Shown: positions 18,886-28,013, counted from the first letter of the stretch. The stretch: 64,000 nucleotides of DNA from Cupriavidus sp. WGlv3 (GCF_023952475.1 NZ_JALHRX010000007.1:186001-250000); one strand, 5' to 3'. Notes: generated from the sequence alone by a model not told the origin. A program made the numbers and translations.

Positions 18886-20028
18886 ATGGATCGACGCCGC
18901 GTCATGTCCCTGGTCAAGACCGCGCTGACCGGTTTTGACAAGCCGCTATCGCTGATCGTGTTCCTGCTGTTCGCCACCGGCATCGTGGCGCTGTACTCGG
19001 CCGCCATCGACATGCCGGGCCGGGTCGAGGACCAGTTGCGCAATATCCTGCTGTCGTACGTGGTGATGTTCGTGATCGCCTACCTGCCGACGCAGACGCT
19101 GATGCGGGTGGCGGTGCCGATCTATACGGTGGGAGTGGCGCTGCTGATCGCAGTGGCCATGTTCGGCCTGATCCGCAAGGGGGCGCGCCGCTGGCTCTAT
19201 GTCGGCATGGTGATCCAGCCGTCCGAGATCATGAAGATCTCGATGCCGCTGATGCTGGCGTGGTACTTCCAGAAGCGCGAGGGCGTGATCCGCTGGTTCG
19301 ACTTCATCGTCGCGCTGGGCCTGCTGCTGATCCCGGTGGGCCTGATCGCCAAGCAGCCCGACCTGGGCACGGCGCTGCTGGTGATGGCCGCGGGCCTGTA
19401 CGTGATCTATTTCGCCGGGCTGTCGTGGAAGCTGATCCTGCCGCTGATGGGGATCCTGGTGGTCGCCATCACGCTGCTGATCACGTTCCAGAACGATATG
19501 TGCGCGCCCGGCGTGAACTGGCCGGTGCTGCACGACTACCAGCAGCACCGCGTCTGCACGCTGCTGGACCCGACCAGCGATCCGCTCGGCAAGGGCTTCC
19601 ACACGATCCAGTCGATCATCGCGATCGGCTCGGGCGGGGTCGAGGGCAAGGGCTGGCTCAAGGGAACGCAGACCCACCTGGAGTTCATCCCGGAGAAGCA
19701 CACCGACTTTATCTTCGCGGTGTATTCGGAAGAGTTCGGCCTGATCGGCAACGCGGTGCTGCTGGTGCTGTACCTGCTGCTGATCTTCCGCGGGCTCTTT
19801 ATCGCGGCCAATGCGCCGACGCTGTTCTCGCGGCTGTTGGCGGGATCGATCACGCTGATCTTCTTCACCTATGCCTTCGTCAACATGGGCATGGTCAGCG
19901 GCATCCTGCCGGTGGTGGGCGTGCCGCTGCCGCTGCTGAGCTACGGCGGCACCGCGCTGGTGACGCTGGGCGCGGGCATCGGCATCCTGATGAGCATTTC
20001 GCGGCAGAAGCGGCTGATCCAGACCTAG
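18886..20028 (+). CDS. rodA: SEDS peptidoglycan glycosyltransferase RodA
   Basis: 380 residues with about ten membrane helices. The SEDS signature is seen in DPTSDPLGKGFHTIQS, IAIGSGGVEGKGW, FIPEKHTDFIFAV and VPLPLLSYGGTALV. The catalytic-region Asp lies in KHTDFIFAV/WPVLHDY stretch. Start ATG 18886 follows AAGGAGA. A short insert with two Cys (MCAPGVNWPVLHDYQQHRVC) lies in the large extracytoplasmic loop. Polymerises lipid II with PBP2 during elongation. Confidence 0.95.
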   Translation: MDRRRVMSLVKTALTGFDKPLSLIVFLLFATGIVALYSAAIDMPGRVEDQLRNILLSYVVMFVIAYLPTQTLMRVAVPIYTVGVALLIAVAMFGLIRKGARRWLYVGMVIQPSEIMKISMPLMLAWYFQKREGVIRWFDFIVALGLLLIPVGLIAKQPDLGTALLVMAAGLYVIYFAGLSWKLILPLMGILVVAITLLITFQNDMCAPGVNWPVLHDYQQHRVCTLLDPTSDPLGKGFHTIQSIIAIGSGGVEGKGWLKGTQTHLEFIPEKHTDFIFAVYSEEFGLIGNAVLLVLYLLLIFRGLFIAANAPTLFSRLLAGSITLIFFTYAFVNMGMVSGILPVVGVPLPLLSYGGTALVTLGAGIGILMSISRQKRLIQT

Positions 20029-20080
20029 GTGTTATCTGGGGCGGGCTTGAGCGCCTTCGCCGCGCCCGTCACGACCGCTT

Positions 20081-20089
20081 TGCTAAACT
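20081..20089 (+). promoter_or_regulatory. Extended -10 element upstream of the DUF484 gene
   Basis: TGCTAAACT, matching TGn-TAnnnT, lies about 35 bp before the ATG; no clear -35. Confidence 0.3.
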
Positions 20090-20122
20090 GCCACCCACTT
20101 TACCTCTACCGGTCCACGCCCC

Positions 20123-20809
20123 ATGAACGCCCAAGACGTCGCCGCCTACCTGCAGAGCCATCCTGAATTCTTCGAAGAGCATGCCGAGCTGCTGGCCGCG
20201 GTGCAGCTGACCAGCCCGCACAGCCATCGCGCCGTGTCGCTGCAGGAGCGCCAGATGGAGATCCTGCGCGAGAAGAACAAGGGCCTGGAGCTGCGCCTGG
20301 CGGACCTGGTCCGCCATGGCCACGAGAACGACCGCACCCAGCAGCGCCTGCACGACTGGCAACTGCGCCTGCTGGCCGAGGCCGATTCGCATGCGCTGCC
20401 GTATGCGGTGCAGGACGGCCTGCAGCAGGTGTTCGACGTGCCGGCGGTGGCGCTCAGGCTGTGGGACGTTGCCGAACAGTACGCGCACATGGAAGTGACG
20501 CAGAGCGCCAGCGAAGACCTGCGCATCTTTGCCGAAGGCCTGCGCGCGCCGTACTGCGGCAGCAACAGCGGCTTCGAGGCGGCCAGCCTGCTGGAGCGCG
20601 ACGATATCACCTCGCTGGCGATGGTGACCTTGCGCGTGCCGGTGCGCGCGGCCGAGGCCGAGGCCGGTGCCGACGTGCGTGGTGCCGCCTTTGGCCTGCT
20701 GGTGCTGGGCTCGCCCGACCCGCGCCGCTTCCACGAAGGCATGGGCACCGCCTACCTGTCGCAGATCGGCGCAGTCGCGGGCGCCGCGCTGAACCGGCTG
20801 CGCGACTGA
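20123..20809 (+). CDS. DUF484 family protein
   Basis: 228 residues. It starts with the DUF484 hallmark VAAYLQSHPEFFEEHAELL, followed by a coiled-coil segment (QMEILREKNKGLELRLADL) and a GAF-like C-terminal half (FGLLVLGSPDPRRFHEGMG, YLSQIGAVAGAALNR). DUF484 genes commonly precede xerC; here xerC starts 23 bp downstream, so the two are likely co-transcribed. Molecular function is not established; a GAF-like sensor role is inference. Confidence 0.9.
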   Translation: MNAQDVAAYLQSHPEFFEEHAELLAAVQLTSPHSHRAVSLQERQMEILREKNKGLELRLADLVRHGHENDRTQQRLHDWQLRLLAEADSHALPYAVQDGLQQVFDVPAVALRLWDVAEQYAHMEVTQSASEDLRIFAEGLRAPYCGSNSGFEAASLLERDDITSLAMVTLRVPVRAAEAEAGADVRGAAFGLLVLGSPDPRRFHEGMGTAYLSQIGAVAGAALNRLRD

Positions 20810-20832
20810 AGCCGCGGCCTTGCGATAACGCC

Positions 20833-21912
20833 ATGCCTGCACGCCGGCCGCCGCGCGCTGTGGTCGCATCGTCCGCGCCCGCGGATGGCGAAGCGCCGCT
20901 GCCAGACCCGCTGGTGACGCGCTATCTCGACTGGCTGCGCGGCAGCCGCAAGCTGGCCGAGCACACGCTGTCGGGCTATGCGCGCGAACTGCGCGTGCTG
21001 CAGGCGCACGCGGCGCAGCATGCGCCGGGGGTCGCGCTGCTGGCGCTGCAGACCCACCATATCCGCCATTTCGCCGCACGGCTGCATGCCGCCGGGCTGG
21101 TCGGCACCAGCATCGGGCGCGCGCTGTCGGCATGGCGCGGCTTCTATCTCTGGGCGGCGCGCCATGGCCATGGCGTGACCGTGAATCCGGTCGACGGCGT
21201 GCGCGCACCGCGCTCGGGGCACGCGCTGCCCAAGGCGCTGTCGGTCGAGCACGCGGTGGCGCTGGTGGCGCACCCTGCCGGCACCGATGCCGTGGCGCTG
21301 CGCGACCAGGCCGTCTACGAACTGTTCTACTCGAGCGGGCTGCGGCTGTCCGAGCTGGTGCAGCTGGACCTGCGCTATGCCGATGCCGACGGCTACCGCT
21401 CCAGCGGCTGGCTCGACCTGGCCGGCGCCGAGGTCACCGTGACCGGCAAGGGCTCGCGCCGGCGCTCGGTGCCGGTCGGCAGCAAGGCCATTGCGGCGCT
21501 GCAGGCCTGGCTCGCGGTGCGCGACGGCTTGCTGCGGCCGGGCGCCGCGCCCGAGGACGCCAATGCCCTGTTCCTCGGTCCGCGCGGACGGCGCCTGTCG
21601 ATGCGCATGGTGCAGCTGCGGCTCAAGCAGCAGGCGCTGCGCGCCGGGGTGCCGGCCGACGTGCATCCGCACATGCTGCGGCATTCCTTCGCCACCCACA
21701 TGCTGCAGTCGTCCGGCGACCTGCGCGCGGTGCAGGAGATGCTGGGCCATGCCAGCATCTCGACCACGCAGGTCTACACCGCGCTCGATTTCCAGCACCT
21801 GGCCAAGGTCTACGACAAGGCCCACCCGCGTGCCGGCCGGGCGCGCGCAAAACCGGCGGCCGATGCCGCTGCAAGCGCGGCGTCGACCGACGCAACCCCG
21901 GAAGAAGACTGA
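20833..21912 (+). CDS. xerC: Tyrosine recombinase XerC
   Basis: 359 residues. N-terminal SAM-like core-binding domain ([20 protein letters not shown]) and catalytic domain with Arg in [10 protein letters not shown], Lys in [16 protein letters not shown] (His-x-x-Arg), [11 protein letters not shown] (His and the nucleophile Tyr). With XerD it resolves chromosome dimers at dif. The C-terminal tail of about 30 residues is Ala-rich and extra. Its stop is 1 bp from the stop of the convergent LysR gene. Confidence 0.95.
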   Translation: MPARRPPRAVVASSAPADGEAPLPDPLVTRYLDWLRGSRKLAEHTLSGYARELRVLQAHAAQHAPGVALLALQTHHIRHFAARLHAAGLVGTSIGRALSAWRGFYLWAARHGHGVTVNPVDGVRAPRSGHALPKALSVEHAVALVAHPAGTDAVALRDQAVYELFYSSGLRLSELVQLDLRYADADGYRSSGWLDLAGAEVTVTGKGSRRRSVPVGSKAIAALQAWLAVRDGLLRPGAAPEDANALFLGPRGRRLSMRMVQLRLKQQALRAGVPADVHPHMLRHSFATHMLQSSGDLRAVQEMLGHASISTTQVYTALDFQHLAKVYDKAHPRAGRARAKPAADAAASAASTDATPEED

Positions 21913-21913
21913 C

Positions 21914-22870
21914 TCACTCCCACTGCGCCAGCACCTCGCGGAAGCGCTCGATCTCGGGCAGCAGCCAGCCGCGGAACGCCTGCACCTTGGGCAGGTTCAG
22001 CGAGCCGGGCGCGCACACGAAATACAGCAGCCACGGGCACGGGATGCTGACATCGAACAGCCGCACCACGCGCCCGGACAGCAGGTCGTTGCACGCCAGC
22101 GAAGAGCGGATCAGGGCAATGCCTTGCCCTTCCGAGGCGGCCTGCAGCAGCAGCGACGAATCTTCCAGCAGCAGGCCCTTGCGCGGCTCGGGCCAGTCCA
22201 GCCCGGCGGCATCGAACCACGGCTTCCACGGATCGCCCTCGCCGCGCAGCAGCGGCAGGCCCGCCATGTCCTGCGGCCGCTCCGGCAGCCGCCCGCCGTT
22301 GAAGGCGGGGCTGCACACCGGGAAGAAGACGTCGTCGAGCAGCCGCTCGACATACAGGCCGGGATAGTCGCCGCTGCCCATGCGCAGCGCGACATCGACC
22401 TCTTCGTGCGCAAAGTTGACCAGCGTGTTCGACGACAACAGCTCGACATCCAGTTCCGGATGCCGCTCGATAAAGCTGCCGATGCGCGGTGTCAGCCAGC
22501 GCGCGGCGAACGACGGCATGGTGCTGATGGTCAGGCGCTTGTCGCGGTTGCCGGCCTGCAGCGCACGCGTCGCATCGGCAATCTGCAGCAGCGCGTCGCG
22601 CACGCGCTCGGCATAGAGCCGGCCCGCCGGGGTCAGCGCCACACGCTTGCCGTGGCGCTCGAACAGCGGCATGCCCAGTTCCTCTTCCAGCGCGCGGATC
22701 TGGTGGCTGACCGCGCCGTGCGTGACGAACAGCTCCGTGGCCGCGCGTGAAAAGCTCTCGTGGCGCGCCGCGGCTTCGAACGCGCGCAGCGCGGTCAGCG
22801 CCGGCAGGCGCGGCAATTCGCGGTGCCAGCCGCGCGGCATGTCTTTCTCCCAGGCGCTTTTCCAGGCCAT
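21914..22870 (-). CDS. LysR-family transcriptional regulator, GcvA-like
   Basis: 318 residues. N-terminal winged helix-turn-helix ([21 protein letters not shown], then [17 protein letters not shown]), and an effector-binding domain with [13 protein letters not shown] near the C-terminus, as in GcvA-type regulators. ATG at 22870 follows GGAG by 6 bases; an ATG at 22840 with its own GGGAG is an alternative. It is divergent from the DUF2917 gene at 23118 and shares with it an AT-rich operator region, so it probably controls that gene and itself. The effector is unknown. Confidence 0.9.
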   Translation of the reverse strand: MAWKSAWEKDMPRGWHRELPRLPALTALRAFEAAARHESFSRAATELFVTHGAVSHQIRALEEELGMPLFERHGKRVALTPAGRLYAERVRDALLQIADATRALQAGNRDKRLTISTMPSFAARWLTPRIGSFIERHPELDVELLSSNTLVNFAHEEVDVALRMGSGDYPGLYVERLLDDVFFPVCSPAFNGGRLPERPQDMAGLPLLRGEGDPWKPWFDAAGLDWPEPRKGLLLEDSSLLLQAASEGQGIALIRSSLACNDLLSGRVVRLFDVSIPCPWLLYFVCAPGSLNLPKVQAFRGWLLPEIERFREVLAQWE

Positions 22871-22923
22871 GGCCGTCTCCAGGCGATCGGGGTTATGTGA
22901 GATTGGCTAACAAGAACAAAGAA

Positions 22924-22958
22924 AATATATCGTTTTGATAGTGGTCGGGCAATCACTA
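22924..22958 (-). promoter_or_regulatory. LysR-gene promoter with overlapping palindrome
   Basis: On the minus strand, TTGCCC (22947-22952) and TATATT (22924-22929) form a -35/-10 pair with exactly 17 bp between them, about 55 bp upstream of the ATG. An interrupted palindrome TAGTG-N10-CACTA (22939-22958) covers the -35 box. This is the usual geometry of LysR autoregulation, with the same site able to act on the divergent gene. Confidence 0.55.
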
Positions 22959-23117
22959 ATATTCCATCACCGGCCCCCGCAGTTGCCCCCTGGTTACGAC
23001 GATATTCGCTGGATTTCACTGGCCTGGTCCCTTTGCCGGGCCAGTTCCGGCGCTCCGCCGCGAATCCGTACTGCGTCTGGCGTATCCCCGTCAGGGCCGG
23101 CTGAACGGAGAACCACC

Positions 23118-23486
23118 ATGAAAACCGTGCTCACAACGAGCGAGTTCACCCTGAATCCTGGCGAAGTCACCACGCTGTCGGTGCATGCGGCCCAGCGCCT
23201 CCATATTGCCGAGGCCCGTGGCACCGATGTCTGGCTGACCCGCGAGAACGATTCGGAGGACTACTGGCTGCGTTGTGGCGGCAGCCTGCTGCTGCGCCCG
23301 GGTGACGAGGTGGTGCTCAGCATCGACCCGCGCGCCCTGCATCCAGTGCGCTTGGCGCTCATCGCCGAGGCGCGCCGCCCGGCGCTGGCGCTGGCCGACC
23401 TGCCGCACCTGGTGTACCGCAGCCTGCGCCGCCTGGTTCGAGGCACGGAGTGGACGCCTAGCCAGGAGCGGGTCACCGCCTCCTGA
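23118..23486 (+). CDS. DUF2917 domain protein
   Basis: 122 residues. The central portion (DVWLTRENDSEDYWLRCGG followed by SLLLRPGDEVVLS) matches the DUF2917 pattern of a Trp-x-Thr-Arg-[EG] strand and a glycine turn, suggestive of a small cupin-like beta fold. ATG follows GGAG by 8 bases. No signal peptide. Function unknown. It is divergent from a LysR regulator and ends before a strong terminator, so it is a single-gene unit. Confidence 0.85.
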   Translation: MKTVLTTSEFTLNPGEVTTLSVHAAQRLHIAEARGTDVWLTRENDSEDYWLRCGGSLLLRPGDEVVLSIDPRALHPVRLALIAEARRPALALADLPHLVYRSLRRLVRGTEWTPSQERVTAS

Positions 23487-23610
23487 AGCGGGGCCGGCCG
23501 GGGCCGCATCGCACCGGGACCGGGGCCATCTGCGCCTGGTCTGGTCGCGTGACGCATCGGACGGTTGCCCGCCTCGGGCACGCTGAAGGGGCCGAGGCGG
23601 GGCAAGTTCG

Positions 23611-23634
23611 GGGCCGGCGCAAGCCGGCCCTTTT
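23611..23634 (+). terminator. Rho-independent terminator after the DUF2917 gene
   Basis: Stem GGGCCGGC / GCCGGCCC with a GCAA tetraloop followed by TTTT, ending 15 bp before the lipB ATG. Confidence 0.8.
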
Positions 23635-23637
23635 CGT

Positions 23638-23643
23638 TACACT
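23638..23643 (+). promoter_or_regulatory. -10-like box directly before lipB
   Basis: TACACT lies 6 bp upstream of the lipB ATG, immediately after the terminator. If used, transcription would start at or next to the ATG, giving a leaderless mRNA; no ribosome site is visible. Confidence 0.3.
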
Positions 23644-23649
23644 CTCGCC

Positions 23650-24378
23650 ATGCATCCGATTCAAGTCATCGAACGCGGCCGCGAGGACTATCAGCCGTGT
23701 TTCGACGCGATGCGCGCCTTCACCGCCGCACGCACCCCCGAGACGCCCGACCAGGTCTGGCTGGTCGAGCATCCGCCGGTCTACACGCTGGGCCAGGCGG
23801 GCGACCCCGCGCACCTGCTGGCCCCGGACGAGCGGATTCCGGTGGTGCAGATCGACCGTGGCGGGCAGATCACTTATCACGGCCCGGGGCAGGTGGTGGC
23901 CTACCTGCTGCTGGACCTGCGCCGCCGCCGCCTGATGGTGCGCGAGCTGGTGCACGGCATCGAGCAGGCCGTGCTGGACACGCTCGCGGCGTATAATCTC
24001 GCAGCCGAACGCAAGCCCGGCGCCCCCGGCATCTACTTGTCCAACGGGCCGCACCAGGGCGCCAAGATTGCCGCGCTCGGCCTCAAGATCCGCAACGGCT
24101 GCAGCTACCACGGCGTCAGCCTCAACGTGCAGATGGACCTGTCGCCGTTCCTGCGCATCAATCCCTGCGGCTATGCCGGACTGGAAACGGTCGACATGGC
24201 CAGCGCGGGCGCCGCCTGCCCGGTGGCGGATGCCGATGGCGCCCCGGTGCCCGTGACCGCGGCAACACAACCCGAGATCGCACAGCGCCTGGCGGCTGCA
24301 TTGTGCGAGGTGCTGGCAGCGCACGAAGCTCGCGTGCTGGCGGCCGAAGAACCTGCCGCCCCGGCCCTGGCCTCCTAG
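23650..24378 (+). CDS. lipB: Octanoyl-[acyl-carrier-protein]:protein N-octanoyltransferase LipB
   Basis: 242 residues. Motifs of Lip[30 protein letters not shown], catalytic Lys in [14 protein letters not shown] and catalytic Cys in [11 protein letters not shown]. It transfers octanoate from ACP to lipoyl domains, the step before LipA. No Shine-Dalgarno sequence precedes the ATG. lipA follows after 40 bp, so the two form an operon. Confidence 0.95.
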   Translation: MHPIQVIERGREDYQPCFDAMRAFTAARTPETPDQVWLVEHPPVYTLGQAGDPAHLLAPDERIPVVQIDRGGQITYHGPGQVVAYLLLDLRRRRLMVRELVHGIEQAVLDTLAAYNLAAERKPGAPGIYLSNGPHQGAKIAALGLKIRNGCSYHGVSLNVQMDLSPFLRINPCGYAGLETVDMASAGAACPVADADGAPVPVTAATQPEIAQRLAAALCEVLAAHEARVLAAEEPAAPALAS

Positions 24379-24418
24379 TCAAAAGCGAAATGCACGCCGA
24401 GCGCGTGCGGAGAAATGT

Positions 24419-25414
24419 ATGAGCGACGCACTGATCGCCACTTCCAGCGAAGCCCCGCAGTCCCCCGCGGAGCAGTACGACCCGACCCGCAAGCAGAAGT
24501 CGGCCGACAAGACCGCGCGCATCCCCATCAAGATCGTGCCGGCCGAGAAGCTCAAGAAGCCGGACTGGATCCGCGTGAAGGCCGCCACCGGCAATTCGCG
24601 TTTCTATGAGATCAAGGACATCCTGCGCGCCAACAACCTGGTGACGGTGTGCGAGGAAGCCAGTTGCCCGAATATCGGCGAATGCTTCGGCAAGGGCACG
24701 GCCACCTTCATGATCATGGGCGACAAGTGCACGCGCCGCTGCCCGTTCTGCGACGTCGGCCATGGCCGCCCCGATCCGCTCGACGTGAACGAGCCGGGCA
24801 ACCTGGCCCGCACCATCGCCCAGCTCAAGCTGAACTACGTGGTGATCACCAGCGTCGACCGCGACGACCTGCGCGACGGCGGCGCCCAGCACTATGTCGA
24901 CTGCATCTCGCAGACGCGCGAGCTGTCGCCCGACACGCGCATCGAAGTGCTGGTGCCCGACTTCCGCGGCCGCCTGGACAAGGCGCTGGACATCCTGCAG
25001 GCGTGCCCGCCCGACGTGATGAACCACAACATGGAAACCGTGCCGCGCCTGTACAAGCAGGCCCGCCCGGGCGCCGACTACGCGCACTCGCTCAAGCTGC
25101 TGCAGGAATTCAAGCGCCGCAATCCCAACGTCCCGACCAAGTCCGGCCTGATGGTCGGCCTGGGCGAGACCGACGAGGAAATCCTGGAAGTCATGCGCGA
25201 CATGCGCGCGCACGACATCGACATGCTGACCATCGGCCAGTACCTGGCGCCGTCGAACCACCACCTGCCGGTGCTGCGCTACGTGCATCCCGACACCTTC
25301 AAGATGTTCGAGCAAGAGGCCTACAAGATGGGCTTCACCCACGCCGCCGTAGGCGCGATGGTGCGCAGCTCCTACCATGCCGACCAGCAGGCGCATCAGG
25401 CCGGGTTTGCCTGA
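24419..25414 (+). CDS. lipA: Lipoyl synthase LipA
   Basis: 331 residues. The radical-SAM cluster motif is CTRRCPFC; the auxiliary cluster that donates sulfur is the N-terminal [12 protein letters not shown]; the C-terminal RSSYHAD supplies the conserved Arg-Ser-Ser. It inserts two sulfurs into octanoylated proteins such as PDH-E2 and GcvH. GGAG lies 7 bases upstream of the ATG. Co-transcribed with lipB and ended by a strong terminator. Confidence 0.97.
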   Translation: MSDALIATSSEAPQSPAEQYDPTRKQKSADKTARIPIKIVPAEKLKKPDWIRVKAATGNSRFYEIKDILRANNLVTVCEEASCPNIGECFGKGTATFMIMGDKCTRRCPFCDVGHGRPDPLDVNEPGNLARTIAQLKLNYVVITSVDRDDLRDGGAQHYVDCISQTRELSPDTRIEVLVPDFRGRLDKALDILQACPPDVMNHNMETVPRLYKQARPGADYAHSLKLLQEFKRRNPNVPTKSGLMVGLGETDEEILEVMRDMRAHDIDMLTIGQYLAPSNHHLPVLRYVHPDTFKMFEQEAYKMGFTHAAVGAMVRSSYHADQQAHQAGFA

Positions 25415-25435
25415 GCGGGTTGGGTTGGAATATGA

Positions 25436-25463
25436 AACGGCCGGGGGGTTCCCGGCCGTTTTT
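25436..25463 (+). terminator. Rho-independent terminator after lipA
   Basis: 10-bp perfect stem AACGGCCGGG / CCCGGCCGTT, loop GGGTT, then a T-run. Confidence 0.9.
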
Positions 25464-25518
25464 GTTTTCGCTCTGTGCCAGCGTCTTTGCCAGGCAGCAT
25501 CAATCGGACATCGTCCAT

Positions 25519-25830
25519 TCAATCTGACTCGTTCAGCATCGTCTCGTAGTCCCGACCGCCATAGAACAAACCAATGATGGAGACCTTGTCGGTATCCACG
25601 GCGAACGCGATCACGGCGCGCTTTTTGTAATGGGTGATCCGCAGCCCTCGCCGCACGTCATCGCGCTGAGTGCCGCGATGTGGAAATGTACTGAGCGACT
25701 CGCAATATTCTACGATCGCGTCGGTGTACCGCGCCGCGATGTAGGGCGAGGTTTCTTCGGCGATATAGTCGTACAAGCTCTCAAGTTGCTCCACAAACTC
25801 CGGCGCAAAGACGACGGGATAGGTTCTCAT
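25519..25830 (-). CDS. parE: ParE-family toxin (type II toxin-antitoxin)
   Basis: 103 residues of the ParE/RelE fold: VFAPEFVEQLESLYDYIAEE helical pair, HRGTQRDDVRRGLRITHY and VSIIGLFYGGRDYE strands. ParE toxins poison DNA gyrase; RelE-type members cleave mRNA, and sequence alone does not settle which. It overlaps parD by ATGA, the antitoxin-first order expected for tight coupling. Confidence 0.88.
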   Translation of the reverse strand: MRTYPVVFAPEFVEQLESLYDYIAEETSPYIAARYTDAIVEYCESLSTFPHRGTQRDDVRRGLRITHYKKRAVIAFAVDTDKVSIIGLFYGGRDYETMLNESD

Positions 25831-26105
25831 CGGCCTTTGGCTTTCCCAGCCTGTTTGGCAGCCAGACGAGCACGAACGTCATCTGCGGTCACGGCACGGG
25901 ACGGATCGGCCTGAAGCGCATCGTAGGCAGGGCCCACTTGCTGCAGCAGCCACGCGTCCACGGCCCGGTCACGCGCCAGCAGCGCACGCAGGCCATCGCG
26001 GATGACCTCGCTTTCACTGGCGTATTCGCCCGACCGCACCTTGTCCTTGACCGCCTGAGCCATCTCGGTCGGCAGCGTGACGCTCAATTGTTGCGTGGTT
26101 CGCAT
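25827..26105 (-). CDS. parD: ParD-family antitoxin
   Basis: 92 residues. N-terminal ribbon-helix-helix (TTQQLSVTLPTEMAQAVKDK, GEYASESEVIRDGLRALL) that should bind its own operator, and a flexible C-terminal toxin-neutralising tail. Start ATG 26105 with GGGAG 6 bases upstream; the longer frame to 26213 lacks homology. The 17-bp palindrome at 26121-26137 lies just upstream and is the likely autoregulation site. Confidence 0.88.
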   Translation of the reverse strand: MRTTQQLSVTLPTEMAQAVKDKVRSGEYASESEVIRDGLRALLARDRAVDAWLLQQVGPAYDALQADPSRAVTADDVRARLAAKQAGKAKGR

Positions 26106-26120
26106 GACCATCTCCCATCG

Positions 26121-26137
26121 GTAGGATTTAATCCTAC
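26121..26137. promoter_or_regulatory. parDE operator palindrome
   Basis: Perfect palindrome GTAGGATT-T-AATCCTAC with 8-bp arms, 16 bp upstream of the parD ATG and overlapping a -10-like TAGGAT on the minus strand. Ribbon-helix-helix antitoxins bind such sites. Confidence 0.6.
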
Positions 26138-26227
26138 TCCCGTCGATCGGCGCCGTCCACCCGCCCAGCTGTGCCTTCCTAGGGTCAACCCTGACTGTCC
26201 CCGCCCGGTCCATTTCGTTATGATGAA

Positions 26228-26250
26228 TTCATCGATAAATTATCGATGAA
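26228..26250. promoter_or_regulatory. 23-bp operator palindrome upstream of the pxp operon
   Basis: Two perfect 11-bp arms, TTCATCGATAA and TTATCGATGAA, flank a central A. A second palindrome GATGAATTCATC (26222-26233) overlaps its left end. The element lies 66 bp upstream of pxpB and next to a -10-like TATGAT (26219-26224). The size and AT-rich symmetry suit a dimeric regulator such as a GntR-type protein, but no regulator gene is adjacent. Confidence 0.55.
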
Positions 26251-26315
26251 ATACAAAGACGTCACATTCCGGCTTGCCTGCCTACACTGGTAGCAAGTGC
26301 GCTACCGGGAATCTC

Positions 26316-26963
26316 ATGAACTGCACCGTCCACCGACTTGCCGAGCAGGCGCTGCTGTACAGCGTTGCGCCGCCTGCATCGCTGGCAGTCCAGCGCCGCA
26401 TCTGGGCCATGGCCGCGCGTGCAGCGGACTGGCGCGGCGTGGTCGACGTGGTGCCGGGCATGAACAACCTGACCGTGATCTTCGACGGCAGTGCCGACGT
26501 CGGCGCGCTCGAGCGCAATCTGAAGCTGGCGTGGGCCTCGGGCGAGGCGCGCAATGCCACCGGCAAGCTGGTCGAGATCCCGGTGCGCTACGGCGGCGAG
26601 CATGGCCCGGACCTGGGCGACGTCGCCGCGCATACCGGCCTGGCGCCGCAGGAAGTGGTGCGCCGCCATGCGGCGGGCGAGTACGTGGTCTATTTCCTGG
26701 GCTTCCAGCCCGGCTTCGCCTACATGGGCGGGCTGGCGCCGGAACTGGCGACGCCGCGCCGGCGCGAGCCGCGCGTGGCGGTGCCGGCGGGTTCGGTCGG
26801 CATCGGCGGCGAGCAGACCGGCATCTATCCGGCGGTGCTGCCGGGCGGCTGGCAGCTGATCGGGCGTACCGACGCCGAACTGTTCGTGGCGGACCGCGAT
26901 CCGCCGTCCCTGTTCGCGCCCGGCGATACCGTGCGCTTTGTGGCCGAGGAAATCATCGCGTGA
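26316..26963 (+). CDS. pxpB: 5-oxoprolinase subunit PxpB (KipI-like)
   Basis: 215 residues. Family features are RIWAMAARAADWRGVVDVVPG, the conserved FQPGFAYMGGLA and VPAGSVGIGGEQTGIYP. PxpB and PxpC together with PxpA form the ATP-dependent bacterial 5-oxoprolinase that opens pyroglutamate to glutamate. Start ATG 26316 with GGGAA upstream; an earlier in-frame ATG at 26274 lacks a site. It overlaps pxpC by GTGA. Confidence 0.94.
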   Translation: MNCTVHRLAEQALLYSVAPPASLAVQRRIWAMAARAADWRGVVDVVPGMNNLTVIFDGSADVGALERNLKLAWASGEARNATGKLVEIPVRYGGEHGPDLGDVAAHTGLAPQEVVRRHAAGEYVVYFLGFQPGFAYMGGLAPELATPRRREPRVAVPAGSVGIGGEQTGIYPAVLPGGWQLIGRTDAELFVADRDPPSLFAPGDTVRFVAEEIIA

Positions 26964-27979
26964 TCGAGATCCTTCGTCCCGGCGCGCTCGCCTCGGTACA
27001 GGACCTGGGCCGTACCGGCTTCCGCCGTTTTGGCGTGGGCCGCTGCGGCGCCATGGACATGCTGGCGGTCGAAGTCGGCAACCGCCTGCTTGGCAATGCG
27101 CCCGGCTGCGCCGCCATTGAATTCACGCTGGGACGCGCCGCGGTGCGCTTCCATGCCGATATGCGCGTGGCGCTGGCCGGCGCGGAATGCGGCGCCAATC
27201 TTGACGGCATGCCGGTGTGGTCGTGGCATGCGTTCGACGCGCACAAGGGCGAGACCCTGACGCTGCCGTCGACGCGCGGCGGCACGCGCGTGTACCTGTG
27301 CGTCGCGGGCGGCATTGCGGTCGAGCCGGTGATGGGTTCGCGCAGCACCGACCTGAAGTCGGGTTTCGGCGGGCTGGGCGGCCGCGCGCTGCAGGAGGGC
27401 GACCGCCTGCCCGCGGGGCGGCCGGGGCTGGACGCCGAGACCGACTGGATCGGCGTGCAGGCGCCGGCGTGGGCGCTGCCCGCCGCGGTCGAAGGCAAGG
27501 CCACGGCGATCCGCATGCTGCCGGGGCCGGAATACGAGGATTTCGACGCGGCCGCGCAGGCCGCGCTGTGGCAGGCCGACTGGACCGTCACGCCCAACAG
27601 CAACCGCATGGGCCTGCGCCTCGCCGGCCCGGCGCTGGCGCGGCGCCCCGAGCGCAGCGCCGACCTGCTCTCGCACGGCGTGATGCCGGGCGTGATGCAG
27701 GTGCCGCCGGCGGGCCAGCCGATCGCGCTGATGGCCGATGCGCAGACCACCGGCGGCTATCCCAAGATCGGCGTGGTGATCGAAGCGGATTTGTGGCGGC
27801 TGGCGCAGGTGCCGCTGGGCGCGCCGGTGCGCTTCGTGCAGGTCACGCTGGCCCAGGCGCAGGCGGCGCAGCATGAGCTGTCGCGCTACCTGCGGCAGAT
27901 CGAGCAGGCGCTGCAGTGGCAGGGCGATGGCATGCCCATTGCCGCGCGGCGGCGTACCCGCACGCGGGCGGCAGCATAA
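26960..27979 (+). CDS. pxpC: 5-oxoprolinase subunit PxpC (biotin-dependent carboxyltransferase-like)
   Basis: 339 residues, start GTG in the GTGA overlap with pxpB. Family landmarks: [64 protein letters not shown]. The fold is shared with carboxyltransferase/allophanate hydrolase domain 2, but in this operon context it is the oxoprolinase subunit. A basic C-terminal tail ([11 protein letters not shown]) is extra. Confidence 0.94.
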   Translation: MIEILRPGALASVQDLGRTGFRRFGVGRCGAMDMLAVEVGNRLLGNAPGCAAIEFTLGRAAVRFHADMRVALAGAECGANLDGMPVWSWHAFDAHKGETLTLPSTRGGTRVYLCVAGGIAVEPVMGSRSTDLKSGFGGLGGRALQEGDRLPAGRPGLDAETDWIGVQAPAWALPAAVEGKATAIRMLPGPEYEDFDAAAQAALWQADWTVTPNSNRMGLRLAGPALARRPERSADLLSHGVMPGVMQVPPAGQPIALMADAQTTGGYPKIGVVIEADLWRLAQVPLGAPVRFVQVTLAQAQAAQHELSRYLRQIEQALQWQGDGMPIAARRRTRTRAAA

Positions 27980-28013
27980 GCAAGGCGCCCGGGCGCCGCA
28001 CAGGAGAATGGCA

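Noticed and set aside
21810..22316. Minus-strand frame overlapping xerC and the LysR gene
   Set aside because: It spans two well-supported convergent genes and has no motif; chance frame.
23994..24002. TATAAT inside lipB
   Set aside because: It lies within the coding sequence with no gene start downstream before lipA that needs it; lipA follows lipB closely and has no other sign of its own promoter.
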